From UBA4416 sp963422675 (GTDB taxonomy: Bacteria > Bacteroidota > Bacteroidia > B-17B0 > Aurantibacillaceae): a stretch of DNA of 64,000 nucleotides. Made by a program: the position numbers and the translations under genes. Under the pieces are notes generated by a model. The model was not told where the DNA came from. It searched no databases and saw nothing but the letters and a program-made list of their open reading frames with translations. Below are positions 35,042 to 44,645 of the stretch, piece after piece. The stretch lies in the NCBI GenBank assembly GCA_963422675.2, contig CAXVYS010000009.1, positions 1-64,000 of the forward strand, read 5' to 3'. The number at the start of each line of letters is the position of its first letter. The stretch's first letter is position 1.

Positions 35042-36097
35042 TTAGTAAAGATCTATCGCTTCTTTAATACTTTCTTTTTTTACATTTCCACTTAGTTTGT
35101 ATTTGCCTATCGCATCTGGTAAAGCGAAGTGTAAATGGCCCTGTTCATTTTTTTTATCATGAAAAATATATTCTAAAAGCAGTTTTTTGGTTTCATTGCT
35201 GAGCTTAATCTTTTTATAAATGGAATGAATGTAATGAATGATTTCATCCATTTCTTTTTTAGTGATGCGTTTTAGTTGATGAGCAATCCGGCATTCAATG
35301 ATCATTCCAAAGGCTACAGCTTCCCCATGTAAAATATCTTTTTGTTGCTTGAGTAACGCACTTTCCAGGGCATGACCGGCACTATGACCAAAGTTCAGGG
35401 ATTTCCTCAGGTCTTTTTCGTAAAGGTCTTTTTTTACGATTGCGTTTTTTAATTCAATGGCATGGGTAATTAATTCTTCCGAATAAAAATGAGCCGTTGT
35501 GGAAGATTGTTTAATATCATTCCAAAATGCAACATCTGCAATCAGGGCAATTTTTATAATTTCCGCATAGCCATTTTTTAAATGCCGTTCGCTCAGTGTT
35601 TCTAAAAAAACAGGATTAACGTAAACCGCTTTCGGCTCATAAGTGGTACCAATATGGTTTTTTATCTCTTCAAAATCTATCCCTGTTTTGCCACCAACAC
35701 TGGCATCTACCATACTGAGCAACGTTGTGGGGATATTTACAAAATCAATCCCCCGCTTAAAAGTAGAAGCAACAAATCCTCCCAGATCGGTAATTACACC
35801 GCCACCTAAATTAATGATCAGGCTTTTTTTATCTGCCCCTGCGTCCGTTAATGCACCCCAAACCTGAACACAGGTTTCAATCTGTTTGTTTTTTTCTCCG
35901 CTTTCCAGCTCAATAATTTCAGCCTCGTTAAGTGCAGGGCAATTAAATAATAAATTTGGTAAACAATGCTCAAACGTGTGTTCATCACAAATTAAAAAGT
36001 AACCAGAGTAAGAACTTTTTTTAAGAAATGTATTAAGCGCATCAAAGCTTTTATTTCCAATATAAACGTTGTAGGAGGTTGATTTTAGTGTAGACAT
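35042..36097 (-). CDS. aroB: 3-dehydroquinate synthase
   Basis: The 351-residue product has the NAD-binding loop INLGGGVITDLGGFVASTFKR and the substrate loop TTLLSMVDASVGGKTGID. The zinc/substrate region LRKSLNFGHSAGHALES carries His residues, with HGEAVAFGM after it. It converts DAHP to 3-dehydroquinate in the shikimate pathway. Length is normal. It sits 10 bases after the cytochrome gene on the same strand and is convergent with the TPR-OmpA gene. Confidence 0.95.
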   Translation of the reverse strand: MSTLKSTSYNVYIGNKSFDALNTFLKKSSYSGYFLICDEHTFEHCLPNLLFNCPALNEAEIIELESGEKNKQIETCVQVWGALTDAGADKKSLIINLGGGVITDLGGFVASTFKRGIDFVNIPTTLLSMVDASVGGKTGIDFEEIKNHIGTTYEPKAVYVNPVFLETLSERHLKNGYAEIIKIALIADVAFWNDIKQSSTTAHFYSEELITHAIELKNAIVKKDLYEKDLRKSLNFGHSAGHALESALLKQQKDILHGEAVAFGMIIECRIAHQLKRITKKEMDEIIHYIHSIYKKIKLSNETKKLLLEYIFHDKKNEQGHLHFALPDAIGKYKLSGNVKKESIKEAIDLY

Positions 36098-36107
36098 ATT
36101 TCAAAAA

Positions 36108-38134
36108 TTAATGCATTCCTTTTATTTGTGTTAGTGCCTGTTTAGCCTGCTCATTGTTGGGATTCAGTTTTATAATTCTATCCAGGTAATGTTTCGATTG
36201 GGCAAAATCTTTTTTGTAAGCCGATAGGCCGGCCAGGTTTAAAAGTAAAGGCTCGTAGTCGGGATCCAGTTTTAAAGCCTTATAATATAAGCCTTCTGCT
36301 TCCCGTATGTTACCTTGTGATAATTTTACATAACCTAAATTAGTTAAAGCAGAAATATGTTTGGGATTTTCTTTTAATATTTCATTGTACTGTTGCTCGG
36401 CTTCTGCAATTTGTTGATTCGAGGCAAGTGCGGAACCCAGCTTATTTTTAAAATCCAGAACGAAAGGAGCAAGGCTTACCGCCTTTTTATAATAGGTAAT
36501 CGCTTTCAAAATGTTACCGGTTTTATAAAATGCTTCACCAATTCTATAGCAGGTCCAGGCATTGTCGTTAGAATAAGTGGTTTTAGTAAGTTTCGAATTC
36601 AGTAAATACGTATCCGTTACTCTGTTAACGTAGCTAACAATTTGGTTAAAATTATTTCTGGTAAAATTTAACTGAACCAGTAATTCAATGTTCGAATTCA
36701 AATCTTCGGTGGTTTTATCTTTTAAATAAGACGCAGCACTATCAAGGTATACAGCATTGCTTTCAAATTTTTCATATTGATTCAAATACGCTTTTGCTTT
36801 GGTAAAAGCAGAAGGATTTTTTTCGTTGATAGCATATAAACCTATAAATTCTTTAATGCCCTGTTTTTCCTTACTATTCAATGGTTTTCGGATATAATGA
36901 TCATGTACTGTTACATGGGGAATATCGATAGACCCCGAATTAGGCATATGACAACTCACACAATTTGAAATTTTCGTAATCCCTTTCTTACTACAAACGA
37001 GTTTGGAACCAAAATCTGAATCAGGCCTCTTTCCTTCTATCTCTTCGCTCCCTTTTGTCTTTTCGCTCGCTTTATAATGGCAATTTTTACAGGCATCATT
37101 AAAGACGTTTTTGTTCGTTTCCTTTACGCTTACATGCGGGTTATGGCAGGTAATACAGGTCAATGCATCTTTATAGGGTTTCAGGGAGGTAGAGTTTTTT
37201 GTTTTCTCAACAGATTTAATAAAACATTGACTTTGTTTTAATCTGTCGGCATGAGAGGCCATAATAAATTCATCATCAGCATGTTTGTATTTGGGTAAAA
37301 ATACGGTCATATAATCACTTAGTTTCATGCCCGGTTTAAAATCGTAAAATGATTTTCCCTCTTTCAAAACAGCGTTACCTTGCAGGTGGCATCTTTGGCA
37401 AATATCAAACTGGGCATCAATGCTTAGTTTGGCAGGGTTTACAATACTGTAATCAATATATTTAGACGTATCAATTCTGCTTCCCGTTTGCCTTTGATTA
37501 ACATGTATACTTCCGGACCATGACAACGTTCGCAACCAATTCCTTTTTCTACCGCATTGTATTTGTTTTCCGAACCTAATACAAAGTCGGGATAAGAGTT
37601 ATGGCAACTCATACATTCCAAACCAATCTTCCGCATAAAACGGCTGTTATGCCCATTTTCGAAGCCTGGAGGCATATCCCATGTTTTTTTCTGAGTATAA
37701 AACGTCATGGGCATTTGGTTTAAATAACCATTAACCGATTGTATGTGCGAATTAGTATGTTGCCCCGAACCAATAATGTAATTAACCGTTTCCTGCCTTT
37801 TGTAAATAGTATCTTTACCGTTTAAGCGATATTCTAAAAAGCGCAAACTATCATTTTGCCAGAAAGCCTTATAGTAAAAATCTCCTATTTTATCATGAAC
37901 TACTGAGGTATGGTAATCTCCTGCTGATTTCTGTTTAGTAGCCACATCAAAAGATTTACCCATGCCCGTTTTAATAAAACTGTTGTAAATATCCTGGTGA
38001 CAAAGCTTGCAGGTATTAATGCCGACATATTTTGCAGAGTCGGCATGATTTAAATAGAGTAGTGTAACGGGAGCTGGTTTTGTTGGAAGAGGATTGGGTT
38101 TATCGTCTATACACCCTGCAAAAAGCACCAACAC
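36108..38134 (-). pseudogene. Seven-heme cytochrome c / TPR lipoprotein, single-base frameshift
   Basis: Two overlapping frames form one gene. The upstream frame (38134-37439) has a lipoprotein-like start (VLFAGC) and CxxCH motifs CKLCH, CMSCH and CERCH. The downstream frame (to 36108) has CQRCH, CITCH, CKNCH and CVSCH, then TPR repeats (GNILKAITYYKKAVSLAP, NIREAEGLYYKALKLDP). The break is at CHGP: adding one G to the CCGG at 37513-37516 gives CHGPGSIHVNQ and restores the frame. Seven hemes suggest an electron-transfer protein. Codons upstream of 38134 also encode a better signal segment (RYIHFLFLSIGLVLVLFAGC) without an ATG. Treat as a sequencing error or recent lesion. Confidence 0.75.
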
Positions 38135-38293
38135 TAGGCCAATGCTTAAAAAAAGGAAGTGAATATAACGAGTCCGAAAAATGATCTTAATTATTTTTCA
38201 CTAAAGATAATTACATTTTTCCTTTTGCAAGATTCTTTCTATTCAGATAAGTATTCCTGTTAACCCGATGTTTTTTGGACTCTAAACTGAAAA

Positions 38294-38308
38294 GCTACAA
38301 TTTGTAGC
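38294..38308. promoter_or_regulatory. Palindrome upstream of the ORF6N gene, possible operator
   Basis: GCTACAA and TTGTAGC form 7-bp arms around one central T, 46 bases before the ORF6N start. A TAGGTTTG box (38332-38339) fits the -7 consensus and is preceded by a TTG at 38302-38304, but the spacing is long (27 bases). Autoregulation by the ORF6N protein is possible and not shown. Confidence 0.35.
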
Positions 38309-38439
38309 AAGCAACTACCATAAAAACAAATTAGGTTTGTATAAAATAATGATATGAATTTGTCGGAAGTTCCTTTTACAGAAGATGTTGTACTAAATAA
38401 AATTTACACCATTCGAAATCAAAAAGTAATGTTAGATAG

Positions 38440-38457
38440 TCCCGATAGCTATTGGGA
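38440..38457. repeat. TCCCGATAGCTATTGGGA palindrome inserted in ORF6N gene
   Basis: An imperfect 18-bp palindrome sits in the ORF6N codons exactly where the frame is lost (KVMLDS ... AELYQ). Two related palindromes, each with TCCCG and CGGGA arms, are at 58594-58621 and 62126-62143. They look like members of one repeated palindromic element, and this copy appears to be an insertion causing the frameshift. Confidence 0.5.
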
Positions 38458-38579
38458 TGGCAGAACTTTATCAGGTAGATACCAAAAGATTAAATGAGCG
38501 AGTGAAACGAAATGTAAAACGATTTCCTGAAGATTTTATGTTTCAATTAACACAACTTGAGCTTGAAATCTTGAAGTCG

Positions 38580-38586
38580 CAATTTG
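38580..38586. other. Left flanking direct repeat CAATTTG (attL-like)
   Basis: CAATTTG lies at the left junction of the inserted element and again at 45684-45690. Keeping one copy joins the flanking ORF6N codons in frame (LKSQFATSSWGG). It is either the target-site duplication or the crossover core of site-specific recombination. Confidence 0.7.
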
Positions 38587-38832
38587 GGAATTCATAAAGC
38601 CTAATGGAGCCTAATTCAACCTAAAAACAACTTAGTTACCAGTTAGTTATATAAAATCACACCTAGGGGTACTTAGTTTCATTTAGAAGCATTTGGAGGA
38701 TTTTTGTTACCCATTTGTTACTCGGCATTTTCAAAGGGTTGTTGAGGGTTCATGAACCCAAACAATACACCCCACCTGCACTAATTTTATAGTACAGAGG
38801 GGGAAATACTAACCCTTTAAAAACAAACCATC

Positions 38833-40623
38833 ATGGGAGTGAAACTAAGAGAAAAGAAAATGGCTGATGGGAAAATATCTTATTATTTGGATATTTACCA
38901 CAGCAAAAAACGTTGGTATGAATTCTTAAATATTCATATTAACAAAACCCGACCAAATGAAGACGACAAAGAAAAAAAGCGGCTTGCACAGGAAATAAAG
39001 ATAAAACGGGAAAATGAACTAATTGTACAGGATAATGGGTTGGTAGATAAATCCAAACGGAAAGCGGATTTTGTGGAATGGTTTGATAACTATATTGTAA
39101 CCAGCACCATTTTTTATAATATTTCAACTCCCACAAAAAAATTTAAACAAGATTTTCTTACTCAATTTTGTATTGATAGTTTTTTTGACCTTTCACCAGT
39201 TAGAAGGCTAATATTTGAAGAAAAAAATAGCCCATGCGCTATTGTTTTCTATCATTTATCAGATGGAGAAAACCATCTTACCAATGTTATTCAACATAGT
39301 TCCATAAAATCAAACTCCTTTCTGAAGTACTATAAAACTATAGTGATAGAAAAATTTGACCAGAAAAAGATACAACAAAAGCATTTTATTGATAATGATT
39401 GGATGTTTAAAGTCGCACTATATGGAAATACCTTGGATTTTCTTTTAGTAAAGAAGCTAGAGCTAAACAAGACAAAAATAAGCGATTTAATTGATGATGT
39501 AACTATCTTTTCAGGCGCAGGTATTAAATCTAATAAAGGCGATAATCCTTCCGATTTCTTGATAGGATTACCATTAATAGAAAATGGTGAAATTCAAGAC
39601 TTTTACACACCCCTACCGAAAAATCGAAAAAAGCTAACATCAACAGATGTATACTATGAAAGCGGAAGAAGAAAAGAATTATTTGTTGGCAATAAAATAT
39701 TAATTAAGGAGCAAGCAAGAAATGAAAGCGATTTAGTAATATCCTATTCTGATAAAACATGTGTCTATAAAAACGGAGTTTGGGGAATCTCTTCAAGAGA
39801 CGAAGAAAGTATAAAGTTAATGTATTCTTATCTAATTACTGAATTGTATACATATTATATCTATATAACAGCCTGTTCTTGGGGAGTTGCAACTAGGCCT
39901 CAAATAAGGCTAGAGGAAGAGTATCTTTCATTTCCTTTCATAGTATCTGACAAGAAAACAAATTCGGAATTGATTCGATTAGTCAATAAGTTTTTGACTC
40001 CTTACGAAGAATTTTTTAAGAAATTTAATTTAGGTGCGCCTTTAAAAAGTGCTTCAACATTGAATACGATTAATGAAGTAATTGAAGACTTATATGATAT
40101 AAATGGGTATGAAAAGGATTTGATAAATTATGTTTTGACTGTTTCAAGATATCAATTTCAGGAAAGTAAGCAGCAGAAGATTATTAGAAAAGTTCACAAT
40201 GATAAAACTGTTCTTGAAAATTATGCTCAAGTTTTCTTAAATGAATTTGAAAATATTTATGAAAATGAACATATTCAAGTAAATATTTTCTCACTTAATC
40301 ATTTTATCGCTATGAGTTTTGTCTTTAAAAAGGAAAAACCCGTAGAAATTATCAATATAATTCAAGGTAATAATAACAACGATGAAAACGAAGTATTTTC
40401 AATTATAGCAAAAAGCGTATCTGTTTCTCAAATAGCAAAAGATTTATATATTCAGAAGGATATCAAAGGCTTTGAAGAAAATTCGTTTTACATTATTAAA
40501 CCAAACGAATTTAAGTGTTGGCATAAAGCAATGGCCTGGTATGATGTTGCAGAAATAAAAGAAGCAATTCAATCTTCTGAGTTAGACCGTCAAACGAAAC
40601 AAACTCAGAATAGCAATGATTAG
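38833..40623 (+). CDS. Chimera: tyrosine-recombinase N-terminus fused to N6-adenine methyltransferase C-terminus
   Basis: The 596-residue frame has two unrelated halves. Residues 1 to about 90 (MGVKLREKKMADGKISYYL, HSKKRWYEFLNIHINKTRP, KRKADFVEWFDNYI) match the arm-binding start of Bacteroidota tyrosine recombinases. From about residue 95, KFKQDFLTQFCIDSFFDLSP, VRRLIFEEKNSPCAIVFY and DNDWMFKVALYGNTLDFLL match the region after the NPPY motif in N6-adenine methyltransferases, continuing to a target-recognition-like end. No recombinase catalytic domain, SAM-binding FxGxG or NPPY motif is present. The junction (about 39080-39120) stays in frame, which suggests a deletion. The end overlaps the next gene by eight bases. 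Confidence 0.7.
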   Translation: MGVKLREKKMADGKISYYLDIYHSKKRWYEFLNIHINKTRPNEDDKEKKRLAQEIKIKRENELIVQDNGLVDKSKRKADFVEWFDNYIVTSTIFYNISTPTKKFKQDFLTQFCIDSFFDLSPVRRLIFEEKNSPCAIVFYHLSDGENHLTNVIQHSSIKSNSFLKYYKTIVIEKFDQKKIQQKHFIDNDWMFKVALYGNTLDFLLVKKLELNKTKISDLIDDVTIFSGAGIKSNKGDNPSDFLIGLPLIENGEIQDFYTPLPKNRKKLTSTDVYYESGRRKELFVGNKILIKEQARNESDLVISYSDKTCVYKNGVWGISSRDEESIKLMYSYLITELYTYYIYITACSWGVATRPQIRLEEEYLSFPFIVSDKKTNSELIRLVNKFLTPYEEFFKKFNLGAPLKSASTLNTINEVIEDLYDINGYEKDLINYVLTVSRYQFQESKQQKIIRKVHNDKTVLENYAQVFLNEFENIYENEHIQVNIFSLNHFIAMSFVFKKEKPVEIINIIQGNNNNDENEVFSIIAKSVSVSQIAKDLYIQKDIKGFEENSFYIIKPNEFKCWHKAMAWYDVAEIKEAIQSSELDRQTKQTQNSND

Positions 40624-41356
40624 TTCGGCTCATAAGTTCAAACCGAATATTAATGGCCTTACTGAATATAGGCTAAAGCTTGTTATGAACTATATAAGCC
40701 ATTGCTATTTAGCTATGCGAAAAGACAAAAAGAAATATGATTTTTCTGAAAAAGGCAAATTACAAAAAGAAGATTTTTTAAGAAATGGCTTGGTGGATGA
40801 TTATTTAAGCCAAAAGAAATACAAAGACTATTACAAAAATAATATTTCTGATAACCCAACCGTAGAGATTTTCTTTCAAAAAGAAGAAAATCAGACATAT
40901 AAACTTGCTGGGACACTAGCAGATGATTTTATTGATATTAGTATTAAAGAAACTAAATTATCTGAGGTATTAAGCGGAAAAACTGGCGATGAAATCAAAT
41001 TTGCTGTAGAATGTAAAAGAATAAAATCATCAAGTGATTATGACGAATATATAAAGGATATCGAGAAATTTTCGAATAGACCTTTTACTACTTATAGATT
41101 ATCTTGGGAAGGTCAAATAGGTTTTATAGAGAATAATGCATTGACACATAAGATGGTATCTGATGCAATAAATAAAAAATTAACAGCACATTCAACAATA
41201 AAAACTTCTGTTCAATTAACAAGCACAGTTTTTAATAAGCATTTTGATGGTGCTTATGCTTCAAAACATAATAGAAACCATGGTAAAAAAGAACCATTTT
41301 CTGTTTTTCATTTAATGTTTGATTATTCTTCGATTGTACTTGCAAAAGCGATTTGA
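40616..41356 (+). CDS. PD-(D/E)XK-like nuclease candidate, restriction partner of the methyltransferase half
   Basis: The 246-residue product has GDEIKFAVECKRIKSSSDYD, which fits the D...(D/E)xK nuclease core (Asp, then Glu-Cys-Lys). It starts within the end of the methyltransferase-derived frame (8-base overlap), typical of restriction/modification operons. The C-terminus (VFHLMFDYSSIVLAKAI) is hydrophobic. I do not recognise an exact family. With the methyltransferase catalytic half missing, an active nuclease would be dangerous to the host, so it may be inactive or have another target. Confidence 0.55.
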   Translation: MISSAHKFKPNINGLTEYRLKLVMNYISHCYLAMRKDKKKYDFSEKGKLQKEDFLRNGLVDDYLSQKKYKDYYKNNISDNPTVEIFFQKEENQTYKLAGTLADDFIDISIKETKLSEVLSGKTGDEIKFAVECKRIKSSSDYDEYIKDIEKFSNRPFTTYRLSWEGQIGFIENNALTHKMVSDAINKKLTAHSTIKTSVQLTSTVFNKHFDGAYASKHNRNHGKKEPFSVFHLMFDYSSIVLAKAI

Positions 41357-41426
41357 TAGTTTATTATTTTTACATTGCAAATGTCTAATAAACAGATAGC
41401 TTTGTCAGTAATATTGTCGGTAGACA

Positions 41427-41936
41427 ATGGTTTCAAACCGCATTACTGGTAGCTCCAAAACGTTATTACTAATTCCCACAGACAAATATTCAGTAGACAA
41501 ATATTACAAAGAAATGAAAACTGACTCTTCAATAAAAAATATTTCTGTAGCTGCTATAAAACGCAAATCTATCGACCTAAACTCTTGGGAAAAAACCAAA
41601 CTAGTGTTCGACTTTCCAGTGGAAGTTGAACCAAAAGCAAATGAATTACCAGTTGTTTATGTATTAATCGACAACAATAACTGGACACTTGTGACAACAC
41701 AACGTATCATTGGACAAATAGACTCAGTTATGCGTGAAATAGATTTCACGTATTTAGACGACACAGTTTGGGGTTCATTTAAAAATACTAAAATTGACAA
41801 AACAATTTTCAGAACTGTAGACCAATATGGAGAGCAATACGATTTTCTAATGGAAACAGGCAAGCCATCAATGGCAATAATTTCATCTGTAAGGACAATT
41901 AAGAATTTCTATAAAGAAAATGAAATAGGACAATGA
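41427..41936 (+). CDS. Hypothetical protein of the island
   Basis: The 169-residue soluble protein (MVSNRITGSSKTLLLIPTDK) has alternating strands and charged helices (VVYVLIDNNNWTLVTTQRI, DDTVWGSFKNTKIDKT). No family or motif is recognised. It follows the nuclease candidate by about 70 bases on the same strand. The next frame (41933-42145) overlaps its end by four bases but does not look like protein. Confidence 0.55.
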   Translation: MVSNRITGSSKTLLLIPTDKYSVDKYYKEMKTDSSIKNISVAAIKRKSIDLNSWEKTKLVFDFPVEVEPKANELPVVYVLIDNNNWTLVTTQRIIGQIDSVMREIDFTYLDDTVWGSFKNTKIDKTIFRTVDQYGEQYDFLMETGKPSMAIISSVRTIKNFYKENEIGQ

Positions 41937-42172
41937 TAATTAAGCTCCGGAGAAACGCTTATAGTCTGTTTTATTTTCCAACAATAATTGATTTTTCAAT
42001 CAAAGTTGGATTGATTTTTCAAATCATGCCAAAGCAAGCAACAACTATTGCAACAACCGCAACAACAAATAATCTTAAAGAGCAACAATACAATTACATT
42101 AATAAAAAGGAATCGCCGAGAGAATATAGCGTTAGAACCCATTAAAAAATGGAATAAAGGACACTCTGCTAC

Positions 42173-42478
42173 TCAAAATCGACTTTTATAATCGAGTTTA
42201 AACGTAGCCAATGGCTTTTTTACATTTCGGGACTTGCCGGAAAATAACTCAACAACAATATATTCCGGTTTAAACACTTCTGAGGCATACTTTTTTATTT
42301 GTTCATTAATGTCGGTGCCTGATGGCTCCCTACTCACTATTGCAATCTTATTCCCGAATCGGATGAGGGAAATAGTATAATAGATAGCAAGATTTTTCTT
42401 AGTGCTTTGTTTGTTTTCATTTAAAACCAAAATCAGGTAAGCCAGCTTTTCCTCGTTGGTTTGCTTTACAGTTGCCAT
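42173..42478 (-). CDS. Small hypothetical protein of the island
   Basis: The 101-residue product (MATVKQTNEEKLAYLILVL) is helical in its first half and strand-rich in the second, with a basic C-terminus (KKPLATFKLDYKSRF). It is on the opposite strand to its neighbours. No family is recognised. Confidence 0.45.
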   Translation of the reverse strand: MATVKQTNEEKLAYLILVLNENKQSTKKNLAIYYTISLIRFGNKIAIVSREPSGTDINEQIKKYASEVFKPEYIVVELFSGKSRNVKKPLATFKLDYKSRF

Positions 42479-43146
42479 AATTGTATTGTTTAAAGGTTAT
42501 ATAATCTGTCCTTAACCAGGCATGAATAGTTTATTCAAAAAAGAAAAGGGGGATAAAGCAAAAAGAATCAGAGGGATTAAAATCTATAACGAAAAAAAAC
42601 TAAAAATGTTACAGTTTATTAAAGGGATTAGTAAGAAAAAAGTCGAGTGAAAGTTAGATGAAAGCTTGGTTTTTATTTGATTTACTTAGAAATAAAAGGC
42701 ATTTTTTAGAATAAAGTTTGAAAAAGTACCCCCCTAAGTTAGAGTAAAGTATATAGATGGTAGGGTACAAATTGTGGTTTGTTTAAAGATAGTTAACTTA
42801 AAGACCAATACTACCAAGGGTTTAGATAGCATTTTGACAGATGAAGGTTAAAAACTGCTGTAGACAAATAAGGTAAAATAAATCTGTTCTATTTGTCGGA
42901 ATCGTTTTTTGTGTTTTTAAACCTATTTTACCGTTTAATCTAATAAGGTATAATCTATGTGCCGTGTCTATATCTGGACGATACAATGTTTTTTTAATAG
43001 TTAATACACATTAAGGAAGTATTGGGGAGTCATGTGCTAACATCGACAAACAATATAGCTTGTTCGAGGAATATTTTAGTATAAGACATTTTAAATTCAT
43101 ATTTCCTAAAACAATATTATTACTATCTTCGTTTTCACATAGTATT
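42479..43146. other. Gene-free stretch of the island
   Basis: About 670 bases with no convincing reading frame, hairpin or repeat. It is A/T-rich with scattered purine runs. It may be decayed sequence between the hypothetical gene and the nucleotidyltransferase fragment. Confidence 0.6.
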
Positions 43147-43383
43147 ATGAAAAGCGACATAAGCCCACTTTTTAAGCAGGTTAATAAATACAAGGAAGAT
43201 GAGTTGAAAGCGATTGTAAAATCGGTTGTTTCGACATTTTCGGATGTGGAAATGATTATCCTGTTTGGTTCTTATGCCACTGGTAAATGGGTAGAAGATA
43301 TTCAACGCATTGATGGCAATGAGTTTGGGTACAAAAGCGACTTTGACCTGTTGATTATATTGTATCGCTTTTTTATACGCTGA
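43147..43383 (+). pseudogene. Truncated nucleotidyltransferase (MNT-type) fragment
   Basis: ATG 43147 gives 78 residues: MKSDISPLFKQVNKYKEDEL, then VEMIILFGSYATGKWVED and KSDFDLLII. These are the GSxxxG and S-D-F-D motifs of minimal nucleotidyltransferases. Full-length relatives continue for another 100-200 residues, often with a HEPN domain. Here the frame breaks into YRFFIR and stops right after the metal-binding Asp pair. The lost part is not visible downstream. The earlier in-frame start at 43060 is not needed for the domain. Confidence 0.7.
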
Positions 43384-43546
43384 ATTTTATAGTACTACCT
43401 AAATAATAGAATTTTAAGCATCTGGAATGTATAAAAATCGTGTTACGACGGTAAACTTATAATTAAATTTTACATTAAAAGATTAGTATAGGTATTTTTA
43501 CTTGTAACCAAGTTAATTAAATAATGTTACTTTACTAAAAAATATC

Positions 43547-44398
43547 ATGAAAAAACTCATACTATTTTCATTATTTATTTCTATTTTTTCTAACGCTTTA
43601 ATTTCACAAGTAACAAATAATAGGATTAGATTTAAGTATCGAATAAGTAAGAAAAAACTAGAGAGATTAAATGAATTAGGATATTTTATTGCAGATGATA
43701 AAGGTAAACACTATCATTTTTGCGATAAGTTAAAAAAACCGTTTAAATGCCTTATTACTAGCAAGGATAGTATTTTAACAATAGATCCTTGGGGCATATT
43801 AGATAGTCGTACAAATAATTCAATAAGTAAAAATGAAAAAGATCCTTGTTATAGTTTTGACAGTATAAATGTTATAAACGCTAAAACACCAAATAAATTA
43901 AAAATTGTTCTCAAACCCAGGAACTTAGTCGGCAATCCAACAACATCCATAAAATTACCTTATCAAACTTTCATCATAAGTGTAAATATTATAGGATTAA
44001 AAATAAGACCAAGCATAAAAGATTATAATGATAGTGCTTATTCCGCAAATGCTAGTACTGGTACATTTAATTTAGGTGTGTCAATAGGTTACAGCTTTGG
44101 CATAACAAAATTCAATCATAGAACTGTGAATAGTTGGGCACTAACTCCAGGATTATCGTTTGGATTTTCATCAACTAGTTTAAGTAAAGAACCTCTGAAA
44201 CGTAAAATAACTACTACATATACACCTAGTAATTTAATTCTATCACCTTGTGCTAGTTTAATCGTTTCACGAAATGACATTGGTATTATTTTTACTTATG
44301 GGCGTGATTTTATGTCTGGACGACACTCAGACGATTGGGCTTATCAAGGTAAAGGATTTTTTGGAATAGGTATAGTAGCCGGCCTTAAACTGTTTTAA
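43547..44398 (+). CDS. Secreted protein with barrel-like C-terminus
   Basis: The 283-residue product has a signal peptide (LILFSLFISIFSNALISQ). The middle part has no recognised motif (YFIADDKGKHYHFCDKLKK). From about residue 165 it shows alternating aromatic strands (TFNLGVSIGYSFGITKF, WALTPGLSFGFSSTSL, GFFGIGIVAGLKLF), like an outer-membrane barrel. It may be a surface protein carried by the island. Function unknown. Confidence 0.6.
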   Translation: MKKLILFSLFISIFSNALISQVTNNRIRFKYRISKKKLERLNELGYFIADDKGKHYHFCDKLKKPFKCLITSKDSILTIDPWGILDSRTNNSISKNEKDPCYSFDSINVINAKTPNKLKIVLKPRNLVGNPTTSIKLPYQTFIISVNIIGLKIRPSIKDYNDSAYSANASTGTFNLGVSIGYSFGITKFNHRTVNSWALTPGLSFGFSSTSLSKEPLKRKITTTYTPSNLILSPCASLIVSRNDIGIIFTYGRDFMSGRHSDDWAYQGKGFFGIGIVAGLKLF

Positions 44399-44645
44399 TT
44401 AATCTCATATATCATAATACTTTTGTAACTAATTTAACAGTTTGGTTTTGTAATCATTAAAACTCTAAATACCTAAGAGTCTCAATTTTAATTAAATAAC
44501 TATTCAAAAGGTTCGGAAGTTGTATGCTTCCGTTTGTACAGGAAATTATTTTAAAACCACGTAAAATTACGTAGATAAATAACTGATATTTTTACTATTA
44601 TTGATTCCTAACTGATAATGATATAATTTATACTAAAGTAAAATT

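Larger units (their letters stand above)
38354..38597 (+). pseudogene. ORF6N-domain protein, 5' part, interrupted
   Basis: ATG 38354 begins MNLSEVPFTEDVVLNKIY and runs to QKVMLDS, the ORF6N opening. A palindromic insert (38440-38457) then shifts the frame. In another frame it resumes AELYQVDTKRLNERVKRN, FPEDFMFQLTQLELEILKSQF and stops after GNS at 38597. ORF6N is a phage-type DNA-binding domain normally followed by a longer C-terminal region. The rest lies at 45684-46001, beyond a 7.1 kb insertion. The gene carries at least three lesions and is not functional as it stands. Confidence 0.8.

Noticed and set aside
37439..37535. Two separate cytochrome genes overlapping here
   Set aside because: One added base joins them into a continuous seven-heme protein with TPR repeats, and the start MRTLSW of the second is not protein-like.
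41933..42145. 70-residue frame overlapping the end of the 41427 gene by ATGA
   Set aside because: Low complexity (repeated T, N, Q codons) and no protein-like pattern; the overlap alone is weak evidence.
41937..42172. Possible integron attC site after the 41427 gene
   Set aside because: GTTAGAAC resembles the core site but lacks the required RYYYAAC partner and paired boxes.
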